Made by a program: the position numbers and the translations under genes. 51,588 nt of DNA from Acidobacteriota bacterium (GTDB taxonomy: Bacteria; Acidobacteriota; UBA6911), in assembly GCA_016934295.1 (NCBI GenBank), contig JAFGTD010000044.1:1-51588 (forward strand). The letters run 5' to 3'. This document shows positions 33,857 through 42,462 of the stretch, in pieces; within the stretch, counting starts at the first letter, position 1; each line of letters opens with the position of its first letter. The notes under the pieces were generated by a model, which was not told where the DNA came from, searched no databases, and saw nothing but the letters and a program-made list of their open reading frames with translations.

Positions 33857-36187
33857 CTACTCAGCCGGCCTGCCGTATTTTGCGGTTCGCTCATCGCTGA
33901 TGACGCCGCTCCAGTTCATGCCGAAACCAAAATCGTATGCATTGCCCGCCGAGTCCACATGGCAGCGCAGATCGAAAGGCACATCCTCGCTTTGCTTCTC
34001 CACCGCTTTCATGTCGGCCGGCATCTGCATCGGCAGGAGACCGGACGGCTCCGATCTCCCGGAAATGATGTCCATCAAAGCCTGATCCTGAACGCCGAAG
34101 GCAGCCAGGATCGCATCCGCTTCCTTCTCGAATTCGCGAAACACCATCGGATTGGACATGCGGGCGACAACAATAACCGGCTTGTCCTTCATGGCCTTTT
34201 CAGCATCAAGAACCATTTCCAGGTCGCTAACATTCGATGCACCCGTCGATTTCCCCCGGTAGGTTCGGTTGGTGAACGTCTCCAGCGGATCCCCGCCGGC
34301 AATGCTCCTGTTGCGCGCATCGACAGCCGTGTACGGCCGGAACTGCAGGCTGATCGGAACATACCCGGTTCCGCCCTTTTTCACATCCTCCGCATCGTAG
34401 CCGCCTCCCGTGTTCGGACTGCGGATAAGGACAAGGGCAAAATCGGCTTCAGCAGGATCCTCCGTTACCCGGAAGTATTTTTTTGCTATCTCGATATTTA
34501 CCGGGTACTCGAAAGACGCCGGCGTTTCCGCACCGAAAAAATTCACGGAAGCCGGTGTGTGCCTTTTGGGAATATACACAGTTTTACTTTTGTCGACAGG
34601 AAGAGTTTTGTTCCCGTTTTTCAACAGCACTACCGACTTCAGCTGCGCCGCATAGCCTTCCTTCATAAACTCGGCGCTGCCGACCGTGGATTTAGTTTCT
34701 TCGATATCCAGATAAGGATTTTCAAACAGGCCTGTCCGGAAAATGTTTTTCAGCAGGCGGACGGCGGACCGTTCCATGCGGGCGCGCATGAACTCTTCCC
34801 CATGTTCCCGAACGCCCATTTTGTAGGCTTCAATCACCGGGCCGGCTTCATTGTTTCCGCCGAACTGGTCGCCTCCCGCCAGAATCACTTTGTAATGCCT
34901 CTCGGCAACCGTAAGTTTTTCTACCCCCCAGGAAGTCGTCCCGAAACTGTTCACGGCGGTTGCATCCTTTGTCACGCCCCAGTCGGTGCAGACCACACCG
35001 TCAAATGAATAGACGCCCCGCAGCAGCCCGGCTATCAGGTACCGGCTGTAGGCGTTGCCTACATTTTCATGATTCGTTTTCTCTATTCCGTAGGAGATGG
35101 TGTAGTACGGCATCACGGCCGAAGCCATGCGGGTCGCACCCTCCAACTTGAAAGCCCCTTCCACAAACGGAATAAGGTGGCCTTCAAAATTGTTCCCGGG
35201 ATACACCCCATATTTGCCATAGGCAAAATGCGCGTCCCGGCCTCCCTCCCCGGAACCTCCGCCGGGCCAGTGCTTGACCATGGCATTCACGCTTTCGTAG
35301 CCCCATCCTGCCGAAATTTCCTTTTTTCCTTCCGAGGTCTGGAATCCGTCCACGTAGGCTCTTGCCATGTCGGCCGACAGACGCGGGCTTTCTCCGAAGG
35401 TGCCGCTGACCCGGCTCCATCGCGGCTCCGTCGCCAGGTCTATCTGGGGCGAAAGCGCCGTGGCGATCCCCAGTGCCCGGTATTCGCGGGAGGCTATCAG
35501 CCCGAACCGTTTTACAAGGTCCGGATCGAATGTCGCCGCCATGCCCAGGGAATCGGGCCACATGGATATCTTCCCGCCCGATCCGGCGTTGTATTCCGCG
35601 TCCGCCACCGGGCGATGCCGGGGATCGGAGCTGTTGTTCGCCGGAATCCCCGGGCCCAGGCTCTCGCACAACGCCTGCACATTGTTGTTCCAGAGAGCCG
35701 CGACTTCGGGGCTTTCGACCGAGGTAACCAGGATATGCCGGAGGTTGTCCTCTGTAAGAAATTTTATCTGGTCGTCGCTGAGATCGGACGCTTTCGCGCC
35801 GCTTTCTTCAAACGATTTCCCCCTATAGGAGGACGCATTCCATCCCCCGCCTGCAGGGATCGCCTGGTGGGCGCTGTAGAGCATAAGCCCGGCAATCTGC
35901 TCTATGCTCATTCTTGAAGCGAGGTCCTTCGCCCTTTCTTCGGCTTCAAGGCGCCAGTCCTCATACGGGTCGAGCTCGCCGTTTTTGCTGAGATCCTTAA
36001 AAGCGAAACCGTCGTCAAAAACCAGTCGGATCCCGGACGTCGAAGAATAGCCGAGAGTCTGTCCGCCCCGGTTGGTGACAATCCTTATGGATCCCGATTC
36101 CGTTTCCTCCCACTTATTGCAGCCGGTCAAGATCAAACAACCTGCGATAACCAATAGCGTACTTACATAGAATATGGCGTTTTTCAC
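33857..36187 (-). CDS. Glycoside hydrolase family 3 lipoprotein (beta-glucosidase-like)
   Basis: The 776 aa protein starts at a GTG with GGGGAGG 7 nt upstream. The lipobox LTGC gives lipidated C23. The GH3 (beta/alpha)8 domain covers about 75-410, with KHWPGGGSGEGGRD (K305, H306) and the nucleophile D402 in GVVCTDWGVT. The second alpha/beta sandwich domain (about 500-740) has SVVLLKNGNKTLP and the final GFGMNWSG. GH3 enzymes remove terminal beta-linked glucose, xylose or GlcNAc units, and the absence of KHFPGHG makes the GlcNAc branch unlikely. It is surface-anchored, consistent with use of external oligosaccharides. Confidence 0.92.
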   Translation of the reverse strand: MKNAIFYVSTLLVIAGCLILTGCNKWEETESGSIRIVTNRGGQTLGYSSTSGIRLVFDDGFAFKDLSKNGELDPYEDWRLEAEERAKDLASRMSIEQIAGLMLYSAHQAIPAGGGWNASSYRGKSFEESGAKASDLSDDQIKFLTEDNLRHILVTSVESPEVAALWNNNVQALCESLGPGIPANNSSDPRHRPVADAEYNAGSGGKISMWPDSLGMAATFDPDLVKRFGLIASREYRALGIATALSPQIDLATEPRWSRVSGTFGESPRLSADMARAYVDGFQTSEGKKEISAGWGYESVNAMVKHWPGGGSGEGGRDAHFAYGKYGVYPGNNFEGHLIPFVEGAFKLEGATRMASAVMPYYTISYGIEKTNHENVGNAYSRYLIAGLLRGVYSFDGVVCTDWGVTKDATAVNSFGTTSWGVEKLTVAERHYKVILAGGDQFGGNNEAGPVIEAYKMGVREHGEEFMRARMERSAVRLLKNIFRTGLFENPYLDIEETKSTVGSAEFMKEGYAAQLKSVVLLKNGNKTLPVDKSKTVYIPKRHTPASVNFFGAETPASFEYPVNIEIAKKYFRVTEDPAEADFALVLIRSPNTGGGYDAEDVKKGGTGYVPISLQFRPYTAVDARNRSIAGGDPLETFTNRTYRGKSTGASNVSDLEMVLDAEKAMKDKPVIVVARMSNPMVFREFEKEADAILAAFGVQDQALMDIISGRSEPSGLLPMQMPADMKAVEKQSEDVPFDLRCHVDSAGNAYDFGFGMNWSGVISDERTAKYGRPAE

Positions 36188-36500
36188 AATAACCTCCCCG
36201 GGGGATTGGACTCACCTGGCCAATCATAACCGGAATTGCACATTTCACAAGATCTTCACGGGAAAAAACAGCGGTGGAGGTTGTCGGAATATTATTACGG
36301 CAGGCAGGCCGGTATCCGGAGGTATCGTCCGTTACAGTTTATTACAAACGTCTTATCCCGAAACGGAATACTCCCGGCCGGGTTTATACTGTTATTCGGT
36401 CCCGCATAATATTGTGACTTTTATATATGAAACATCTGCATAAACTTACGGGGCTTGTTCCATATAAGATACATACCCGAATAATCCGGGTTAATATTTC
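36188..36500. other. Intergenic region upstream of GH3 gene
   Basis: About 310 bases lie between two genes read leftward. They should contain the end of the RCC1-type transcript and the promoter of the GH3 gene. A small hairpin near 36475-36491 (ACCCG ... CGGGT, loop of about 7) lies just past the RCC1 stop codon but has no T-run. No coding frame is supported. Confidence 0.4.
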
Positions 36501-37823
36501 CTATTTTCCTTTAGGAGATTTTGACAGTTGAACATGTCGTTTATATCTACGGGCCCATGGTTTCACTGCATCAATAAAATCCTCTCCTTCTATAGCCGCA
36601 CCGTCGTAAGTGTTTCCCTGGAGTACGGCAATGGATACCCCGGGTTCCGATGCCAGGAGACGGGTTTCCATATAACAGACCAGATCAAAGATTCCATCCC
36701 GGTTGACATCCGCCAGGTGAGCCAAAAGTCTATGTTTTCTGCCGACGACTTTGACCGCAACACCATTGAGTGTAACGGAAGCAGGATCGACGTTCGTTGC
36801 ATCAAAGGATCCGGAACCCAGAATCGCAACCGGAATCACACCCTGCGATCTCAGGTTTACTCTGTTCAACCTGGATCCCGGCTTAATATCGATGGAAACC
36901 GTCAATACCGACGATACCGATTCCTTAAGGGCCATGCTGAAGGTATCTCCACCGGTGATATCCACAAAGCCGTCCTCTTCCGGAACATCCGTCTGGCCAT
37001 ACCGGTTATCTCCCCAGGCGACAATCGTTCCATCCGCCCGAAGCGCCAGATTGTGATAGGACCCGCAGGCTATGGCGACAAAATCATTCCCTGCAGGAGA
37101 TTCTGCCTGGCCATACCAATTCTGTCCCCAGGCGACAACCGATCCGTCCGATCGCAGCGCCAGGCTGTGATGGTCCCCGGCCGCGATCGCAACGAAATCA
37201 TTCCCTTCCGGAGGATCCGCCTGGCCGTAGGCGCCGTATCCCCAGGCGACAACCGATCCGTCCGATCGCAGCGCCAGGCTGTGAAAAAATCCGGCGGCTA
37301 TCGCCACGAAGTCGTTCCCTTCCGGAGGATTTGCCCGGCCGAGATAATTATTGCCCCAGCCGGCAATCGATCCGTCCGATCGCAGCGCCAGGCTGTGTTC
37401 CACCCCGGCGGCTATCGCCACGAAGTCGTTCCCTTCCGGAGGATCCGCCTGCCTGTATGTATTATCCCCCCAGCCGACAATCGATCCGTCCGATCGCAGC
37501 GCCAGGCTGTGAAACCCGCCCGCAGCTACGGCTATATAGTCGGTTTCCAGGAAAGCAAGACTCTGAAGGGACACGGTATCATCCCAGGTTGCGATCGAAC
37601 CGTCCGATCGCAGTGCCAGGCTGTGGTATACGCCCGCGGACACAGCCACGAAATCGCTTCCCTCTTCAGGCGCAGCCTGACTGGCTCCGCTGTCGCCCCA
37701 AACGGCAATATCCCCTGCAAACGCCAGGTTGAAAGGACATATTAAAAGAATTAACACCCAAAGGATGCCCGTGGACTTCCGCATCCCCATGCCAGGTAAT
37801 GACGATGAAATATATCCGCTCAT
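36501..37823 (-). CDS. Secreted RCC1-repeat beta-propeller protein
   Basis: The start at the ATG at 37823 is chosen for the AAAGGGA site upstream, giving 440 aa. A signal peptide ends near NLAFA. Six 38-residue RCC1-like repeats follow (pattern DFVAIAAGxxHSLALRSDGS then VAWGxNxYGQADPPEGN). Before them is a half repeat (DIAVWGDSGASQ) and after them another half (GFVDITGGDTFSMALKES), together closing a seven-bladed propeller. The C-terminal domain (SIDIKPGSRLNRVNLRSQGV, ADVNRDGIFDLVCY) is the IDIKPGS module common in large secreted proteins. An extracellular binding role is likely; no enzyme motif is seen. Confidence 0.85.
   Translation of the reverse strand: MSGYISSSLPGMGMRKSTGILWVLILLICPFNLAFAGDIAVWGDSGASQAAPEEGSDFVAVSAGVYHSLALRSDGSIATWDDTVSLQSLAFLETDYIAVAAGGFHSLALRSDGSIVGWGDNTYRQADPPEGNDFVAIAAGVEHSLALRSDGSIAGWGNNYLGRANPPEGNDFVAIAAGFFHSLALRSDGSVVAWGYGAYGQADPPEGNDFVAIAAGDHHSLALRSDGSVVAWGQNWYGQAESPAGNDFVAIACGSYHNLALRADGTIVAWGDNRYGQTDVPEEDGFVDITGGDTFSMALKESVSSVLTVSIDIKPGSRLNRVNLRSQGVIPVAILGSGSFDATNVDPASVTLNGVAVKVVGRKHRLLAHLADVNRDGIFDLVCYMETRLLASEPGVSIAVLQGNTYDGAAIEGEDFIDAVKPWARRYKRHVQLSKSPKGK
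36918..37655 (-). repeat. 114-bp tandem repeats encoding RCC1 blades
   Basis: Six full units of 114 bp plus a half unit lie in tandem within the propeller gene. The segment encoding HSLALRSDGS is nearly identical in five units (shared CGATCCGTCCGATCGCAGCG on the plus strand), while blade-tip codons differ. Recent homogenisation by recombination is likely. Confidence 0.85.
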
Positions 37824-38474
37824 GTTCTTCCCTTTCACTAAACCTCAATTCTTAAGTTGAAGATTGAAGCAAGCCGCACTCTTCTCAGATAAAAGGGGGA
37901 TTGTCGGTTGTTTTATCGGGGGAATTTTTCGTCTTATTCTGCCGGAATGCATCGTTGCATGGAATCATGCAAACAACCTTTTCGCTTCACCGGATATCCG
38001 GTCGTAACCACTTTTCCGCATTAAAACGGAAGCAATCGGCAAGCCAAATCCGCGCCCGGAATCCCGATTAATGAATTGGATTCCAGGAACACTTTACATA
38101 TCAATAAATTACAGGCGCAAGCCGGCCGGTTGCCCTGAATGTTTTTCTCCGGGATTTTAAAGATTCGCGCCGGAAAAGTGCTGAATTTCAGCACCCTGTA
38201 TGCTGAAATTCAGCAAGTCTGCAACTATACCGGACAGAAAACAGAAACAACCGAGCCGCCGGAAGTCCTGCGCAACGAATAAAACAGTCTCATTTTCAGC
38301 CCGTTCAGCCCGGCAGGTGATCGGCCCGTTTCGATGGAGAGCCCTTATTCCCGTCCTTTGCAAATGATTTATTTTGAGAATGATGCATAAATGAATACTA
38401 TGGAAGGCATAATGCCGAATAATTGCAGCAATTCTATGGATGTGCCGTGCCGATGCCGGCGTTGATATTTCTTT
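37824..38474. other. Long intergenic region with inverted repeats
   Basis: About 650 bases between divergently transcribed genes hold no supported gene. There is a 7-bp inverted repeat TTGCATG-GAAT-CATGCAA at 37955-37972 and the nested palindrome described separately at 38179-38215. The length and inverted repeats suggest regulated divergent promoters for the propeller gene and the glycan cluster. Confidence 0.55.
38179..38215. promoter_or_regulatory. Nested palindrome, candidate operator
   Basis: TGCTGAATTTCAGCA (38179-38193) is followed, after the 7-nt spacer CCCTGTA, by its exact reverse complement TGCTGAAATTCAGCA (38201-38215). Each 15-bp arm is itself nearly palindromic. The double symmetry is that of two dimer sites rather than a terminator, and there is no T-run. 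Confidence 0.6.
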
Positions 38475-39401
38475 ATGGACTCTATACCGTTTGTTATATA
38501 CGCCAATCGATACGATGAGAAGTCCGGGGGAACCCTGCTTCTTCACTATCTGTGTCACTATCTAAATCAGAACGGATATAGAGCGTCCATCTGGCATTCT
38601 GCCCGGCCTGCCTGTTCGCTGAATCATTTACATGAAAGATTCTGGTATGAGCTGAAATATTTTTTTTATCGATTATTAAAAATCAGGCCGGTATGTAATC
38701 CTCTCCTCCGGACTCCTAAAGCCGGGGACAGGGATATGAAAAATGCCGTTGCGGTCTACCCCGAAATTGTAAACGGGAATCCCTTAAAGGCCAAACATGT
38801 GGTCCGATGGTTTCTGCATAAGCCCGGTTTTCACACGGGAATAATTAATTACGGAGAAAAGGAGCTGTATTTTTATTACCAGGATATCTTTAATACAGAA
38901 GAAGTAGCCGGGGATACAAACTCAAAATTGTACTTTAACGTATATCTGGATAACGTATTCCGGCAGACAAATTTCGGGGACAGGGACGGGATCTGCTTTA
39001 TCGTCAGAAAAGGCAAAAACAGAAAGATACGCCATGACCTTAGTAAGGGAGTTGTCATAGATTCCCTGGCCAATCATGAAATCGCCTCCATATTCAACAA
39101 GGTTCAATATTGCATATCCTACGATCCGTACACCTTCTATGTGAGATATGCTGCAATCTGCGGTTGTATTCCCGTTGTTATTCCGGAGGACGGCGTAGAC
39201 AAGAAAAGCTGGCAACCCGTCGAGGAACTTACCTACGGCATTGCATACGGTGAAGAAGATATTCAATCCGCGATTGATACCAGAAACCTGTTGATTGATT
39301 TTATGGAAAAGGAAAAAGAGAAGGGGCGGATTGAAACCGGGAAATTTGCAGAAAAATGCCTCCGCTTTTTTGGCTTCGCCAATTCCGGGAATCTGGAATG
39401 A
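38475..39401 (+). CDS. Putative glycosyltransferase
   Basis: The 308 aa protein has no signal peptide or transmembrane segment. The N-terminal GGTLLLHYLCHYLNQNGYRA and C-terminal VQYCISYDPYTFYVRYAAIC then GCIPVVIP follow the pattern of GT-B glycosyltransferases of the WavQ/WsaF type, where the second half binds a nucleotide sugar. The start has no clear ribosome site. It begins a same-strand cluster with a DegT-type sugar aminotransferase and a PglD-like acyltransferase, which supports a role in cell-surface glycan assembly. Confidence 0.65.
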   Translation: MDSIPFVIYANRYDEKSGGTLLLHYLCHYLNQNGYRASIWHSARPACSLNHLHERFWYELKYFFYRLLKIRPVCNPLLRTPKAGDRDMKNAVAVYPEIVNGNPLKAKHVVRWFLHKPGFHTGIINYGEKELYFYYQDIFNTEEVAGDTNSKLYFNVYLDNVFRQTNFGDRDGICFIVRKGKNRKIRHDLSKGVVIDSLANHEIASIFNKVQYCISYDPYTFYVRYAAICGCIPVVIPEDGVDKKSWQPVEELTYGIAYGEEDIQSAIDTRNLLIDFMEKEKEKGRIETGKFAEKCLRFFGFANSGNLE

Positions 39402-39503
39402 AGCTTTGCTACCGCCCGGATCAGGGACACAAAGACACTGCTGCACTCTTTGCCGCGGCCGCGCCCATGAACAGCAGGATGGAATGAAACGGAGCAATGC
39501 ACT

Positions 39504-40640
39504 ATGATCAAGCCGTTTGCAGAACCGATATATGTCACCCGCCCTTTCCTGCCTGCATTCGATAAGTTTTGTGACGGGTTGAAAGAAATATGGGAAACCC
39601 GCTGGCTTACAAACAAAGGGACAATCCTCCAGCGATATACCAAAAAACTGGCCGACTACCTGGGCTCGGAAAACATTTGCCTTTTTGCGAATGGAACCCT
39701 GGCCCTTCAGATCGGGCTTCAAGGCATGGAGATTTCCGGTGAAGTAATAACCACCCCCTTTACCTTTGTGGCAACGACGCATGCCCTGTATTGGAATAAA
39801 ATCAGGCCGATTTTTGTGGATATAGAACCGGAATATTACACGCTGGACCCGGAAAAGGTCGAAGCGGCCGTTACCCCGAAAACCGCGGCCATCCTGGCAG
39901 TTCATATTTACGGGCACCCATGCAGATTGAACGAACTGGCCGCGATAGCCCAAAAGCACAATATCAAGCTGATCTACGACGCTGCGCATGCATTCGGTGT
40001 AAAGGTTGGAGGGACGCCTGTTTCCCGGTTCGGGGATCTGAGCATGTTCAGTTTCCATGCAACCAAACTGTACCATTCCATAGAGGGCGGCATGCTGTCT
40101 TTCAGGGACGGCGGCTACAGGGAAACATTCGATTACTTAAAAAATTTCGGTTTTAAAAACGAAGTGGAAGTCGTCATGCCCGGCACGAATGCAAAGATGA
40201 ACGAGTTCCAGGCTTTGATGGGCGAAATGGTGCTGACGTCCATCGACGAAATTATCGCCAAGTATGAAATTCTTTATAAGCGGTATGTTGCAGCGCTGAA
40301 GGATGTGCCGGGAATCAAACTCGTTCCCGGGTTCCCGGAAAATACGCAGTATAATTTTGCATACATGCCGGTTGAAATAGATGCATACGAATTCGGGATG
40401 GATCGTGACAGCCTGTACGAAGAGTTGAAGAAATACAATGTCTTTACGCGCAGGTATTTTTACCCGCTTCTGACGGATCTTGCCTGTTACAGATCCATTG
40501 CCGTCGAAGATCCTTTGACGGTTGCAAGAAAAGTATCTTCAAGTATTCTTGCCCTGCCCATTTACGAGGAATTAACCATTGAAGAAGTCGATCGTATCGC
40601 CGAAATGATTCGCGCGCTTCCCAAAAACAGGCATTCCTGA
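39504..40640 (+). CDS. DegT/DnrJ/EryC1/StrS sugar aminotransferase
   Basis: The 378 aa protein has CGGAG before its ATG. The family pattern is complete: RWLTNKGTILQRYTKKLADY near the start, TTPFTFVATTHAL, FVDIEPEYYTLDP, DAAHAFG, and the PLP lysine K188 in SFHATKLYHSIEGG. These enzymes transfer an amino group from glutamate to a nucleotide-bound keto sugar (for example to 3- or 4-amino-dideoxy hexoses). The next gene encodes an acyltransferase that would N-acylate the product. Cytoplasmic. Confidence 0.9.
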   Translation: MIKPFAEPIYVTRPFLPAFDKFCDGLKEIWETRWLTNKGTILQRYTKKLADYLGSENICLFANGTLALQIGLQGMEISGEVITTPFTFVATTHALYWNKIRPIFVDIEPEYYTLDPEKVEAAVTPKTAAILAVHIYGHPCRLNELAAIAQKHNIKLIYDAAHAFGVKVGGTPVSRFGDLSMFSFHATKLYHSIEGGMLSFRDGGYRETFDYLKNFGFKNEVEVVMPGTNAKMNEFQALMGEMVLTSIDEIIAKYEILYKRYVAALKDVPGIKLVPGFPENTQYNFAYMPVEIDAYEFGMDRDSLYEELKKYNVFTRRYFYPLLTDLACYRSIAVEDPLTVARKVSSSILALPIYEELTIEEVDRIAEMIRALPKNRHS

Positions 40641-40644
40641 TACT

Positions 40645-41358
40645 TTGTCGCTGTTCGAACAGGTCGCGCAGAAATTTTCGAGAAATGCGGATTCAGCGAG
40701 GATTCAAAACTTGGAAAAGCAAAATGGAAAACAGAAATTGATGATTCTCGGGGCCGGTTTGTTTGCGGAAGAAATCGCTGAGGTGGTTGCCGTATCGGAT
40801 ACATACGAACTTTCAGGTTTTGTAGAAGGCGTAGATCCGGAGAGATGCAGACAGACGCTAAACGGATTGCCCATAATCTGGATTGAGGATGTGGGCCGGT
40901 TTGTTAACGATCATCAGGCGATATGCGCGGTCGGAACCCCCAAAAGGGAAAATTTTATCCGGCAGGCAAAAAAGCAGGGGCTCCCGTTTACATCCATCGT
41001 GCATCCATCTGCGAATGTTTTACGGGCCGTTTCGATCGGTGAAGGCACGATCGTCCATGCGGGGGTTATCATAGGAACAAAAACGAGCATTGGCTGCCAT
41101 ACAATTGTGAACAGGGGCTGTCTGATCGGGCATCATGTTGCAATCGGTGATTATGTGACCATTTCGCCCGGTGCCAATATAGCAGGAAAAGTGAAAATTG
41201 CCGATTCCTGCTATATCGGGATGGGCGCCGTCCTGGTCGATGGGATCTCGGTAGGCTGCAATGCTGTTGTGGGTGCCGGTGCGGTCGTCACGCGGGATGT
41301 TCCCGACCGCGTACAAGTCGTCGGTGTGCCGGCACGAATCGTCAAGGAACTGGGTTAG
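40645..41358 (+). CDS. PglD/NeuD-like hexapeptide-repeat acyltransferase
   Basis: The C-terminal half has left-handed beta-helix hexapeptides (IGEGTIVHAGVIIGTKTSIG, IVNRGCLIGHHVAIGDYVTI, GAVLVDGISVGCNAVVGAGA). The N-terminal half is a Rossmann-like PglD_N domain (MILGAGLFAEEIAEVV). This is the architecture of nucleotide-amino-sugar N-acetyltransferases, with His-Val-Ala in GHHVAIG supplying the catalytic His. The start is uncertain: TTG at 40645 has no ribosome site, while a TTG at 40711 follows GCGAGGA with good spacing. The acyl donor may be unusual given the following BKACE gene. Confidence 0.83.
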   Translation: MSLFEQVAQKFSRNADSARIQNLEKQNGKQKLMILGAGLFAEEIAEVVAVSDTYELSGFVEGVDPERCRQTLNGLPIIWIEDVGRFVNDHQAICAVGTPKRENFIRQAKKQGLPFTSIVHPSANVLRAVSIGEGTIVHAGVIIGTKTSIGCHTIVNRGCLIGHHVAIGDYVTISPGANIAGKVKIADSCYIGMGAVLVDGISVGCNAVVGAGAVVTRDVPDRVQVVGVPARIVKELG

Positions 41359-41432
41359 AATAACCGGGTCTCTTCTGCATACGATGCGTATACTGCCGAA
41401 AAACGGAACCTTGAACAGTCAAAGGGGATTTT

Positions 41433-42296
41433 ATGGATTTGATAATTAACTTTACTCCCACGGGAATGATTCCAACCAAAGACATGACCCCTCTCGTTCC
41501 CGTCACGGTCGAAGAAATCGTAGAAGATGTGCACAAAGCGGTCGAGATCGGCATAACGATGGTTCACCTGCACGCCCGGGAAGAGGCCACGGGCAATCCC
41601 ACCTATAAAGCGGAAACTTATGCAAAAATCATTGCCGGCATTCGTGCTTTTGCTCCCGAGTTAATCCTGTGCGTTTCTTTAAGCGGGCGCAATTACAGCG
41701 AATATGAACAGCGCGCCGAACCTCTTCAGCTTGATGGGGATTTAAAACCCGATCTGGGAAGCTTAACCCTCAGTTCGCTGAATTTTAACCGCGTTGCCAG
41801 CATGAATTCCCCGGATATGATTCAGGCACTGGCCAGTGAAATGAAGTCGCGGGGCGTTATGCCGGAGCTGGAAGCGTTCGATGCCGGGATGATCAACTAT
41901 GCGAAATATCTGGAAACAAAAGAGATCATCCAGCCTCCTTATTATTTTACTTTGCTGCTCGGAAACATTGCGTGTGCCCAGGCCGATTTCCTGCATGCCG
42001 GAATTATGATCCGGGATCTGCCGCCGAATTCTTTCTGGAGCATGGCGGGGATCGGCAATGCCCAGCTGATGATGAATTCGCTCGCGATCGCAGCCGGCGG
42101 GGGCGTCCGGGTCGGCCTGGAAGATAACATATGGTTTGACACGGCCCGAACCCGGCTGGCTTCCAACAGCGATCTTCTTCATCGAGTGCATCAGATTGCG
42201 GAAGCCAATGAGCGGAAGGTAATGCCGGCGGGCAAACTCAGGAAATTACTCAAGCTTCGGGAGGGAAACGGTCAATACGGCCGCATTTACGATTGA
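41433..42296 (+). CDS. Beta-keto acid cleavage enzyme (BKACE, DUF849)
   Basis: The 287 aa protein has AAAGGGG upstream. The TIM-barrel BKACE signature is intact: HLHARE (H45 and H47 bind Zn), and R226, E230 and D231 in VRVGLEDN. BKACEs condense a beta-keto acid with acetyl-CoA to give acetoacetate and a new acyl-CoA. They are usually in lysine-fermentation, carnitine or related operons. Here the gene closes an amino-sugar cluster, 74 nt after the acyltransferase gene, so it may supply an acyl-CoA for sugar N-acylation. The specificity is unknown. Confidence 0.85.
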   Translation: MDLIINFTPTGMIPTKDMTPLVPVTVEEIVEDVHKAVEIGITMVHLHAREEATGNPTYKAETYAKIIAGIRAFAPELILCVSLSGRNYSEYEQRAEPLQLDGDLKPDLGSLTLSSLNFNRVASMNSPDMIQALASEMKSRGVMPELEAFDAGMINYAKYLETKEIIQPPYYFTLLLGNIACAQADFLHAGIMIRDLPPNSFWSMAGIGNAQLMMNSLAIAAGGGVRVGLEDNIWFDTARTRLASNSDLLHRVHQIAEANERKVMPAGKLRKLLKLREGNGQYGRIYD

Positions 42297-42462
42297 TTTT
42301 CACGCCTCCCCGACTGGGCATACCGATGAGGGATACCTGCGGGGGGCGAACCGGAATACCGGGAAGTTCATTGTAATTATTGTGAACCCGGCGGTTTTAC
42401 TCTATGTTGGGCGAATCAATCCATTTTTCCGCCATGTTTTATATAAATCAAGGAGGGATTCC

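Noticed and set aside
36470-36500. Hairpin after the RCC1 gene as an intrinsic terminator
   Set aside because: The stem is only about 5 bp with no following T-run, so it cannot be supported as a terminator.
36918-37655. CRISPR-like array (regular 114-bp repeats)
   Set aside because: The repeats are coding, encode RCC1 blades in phase, and have no spacer structure.
36528-37745. 405-codon plus-strand frame opposite the RCC1 gene
   Set aside because: Its repeats are only the reverse-strand image of the 114-bp units; it has no signal peptide, ribosome site or family match.
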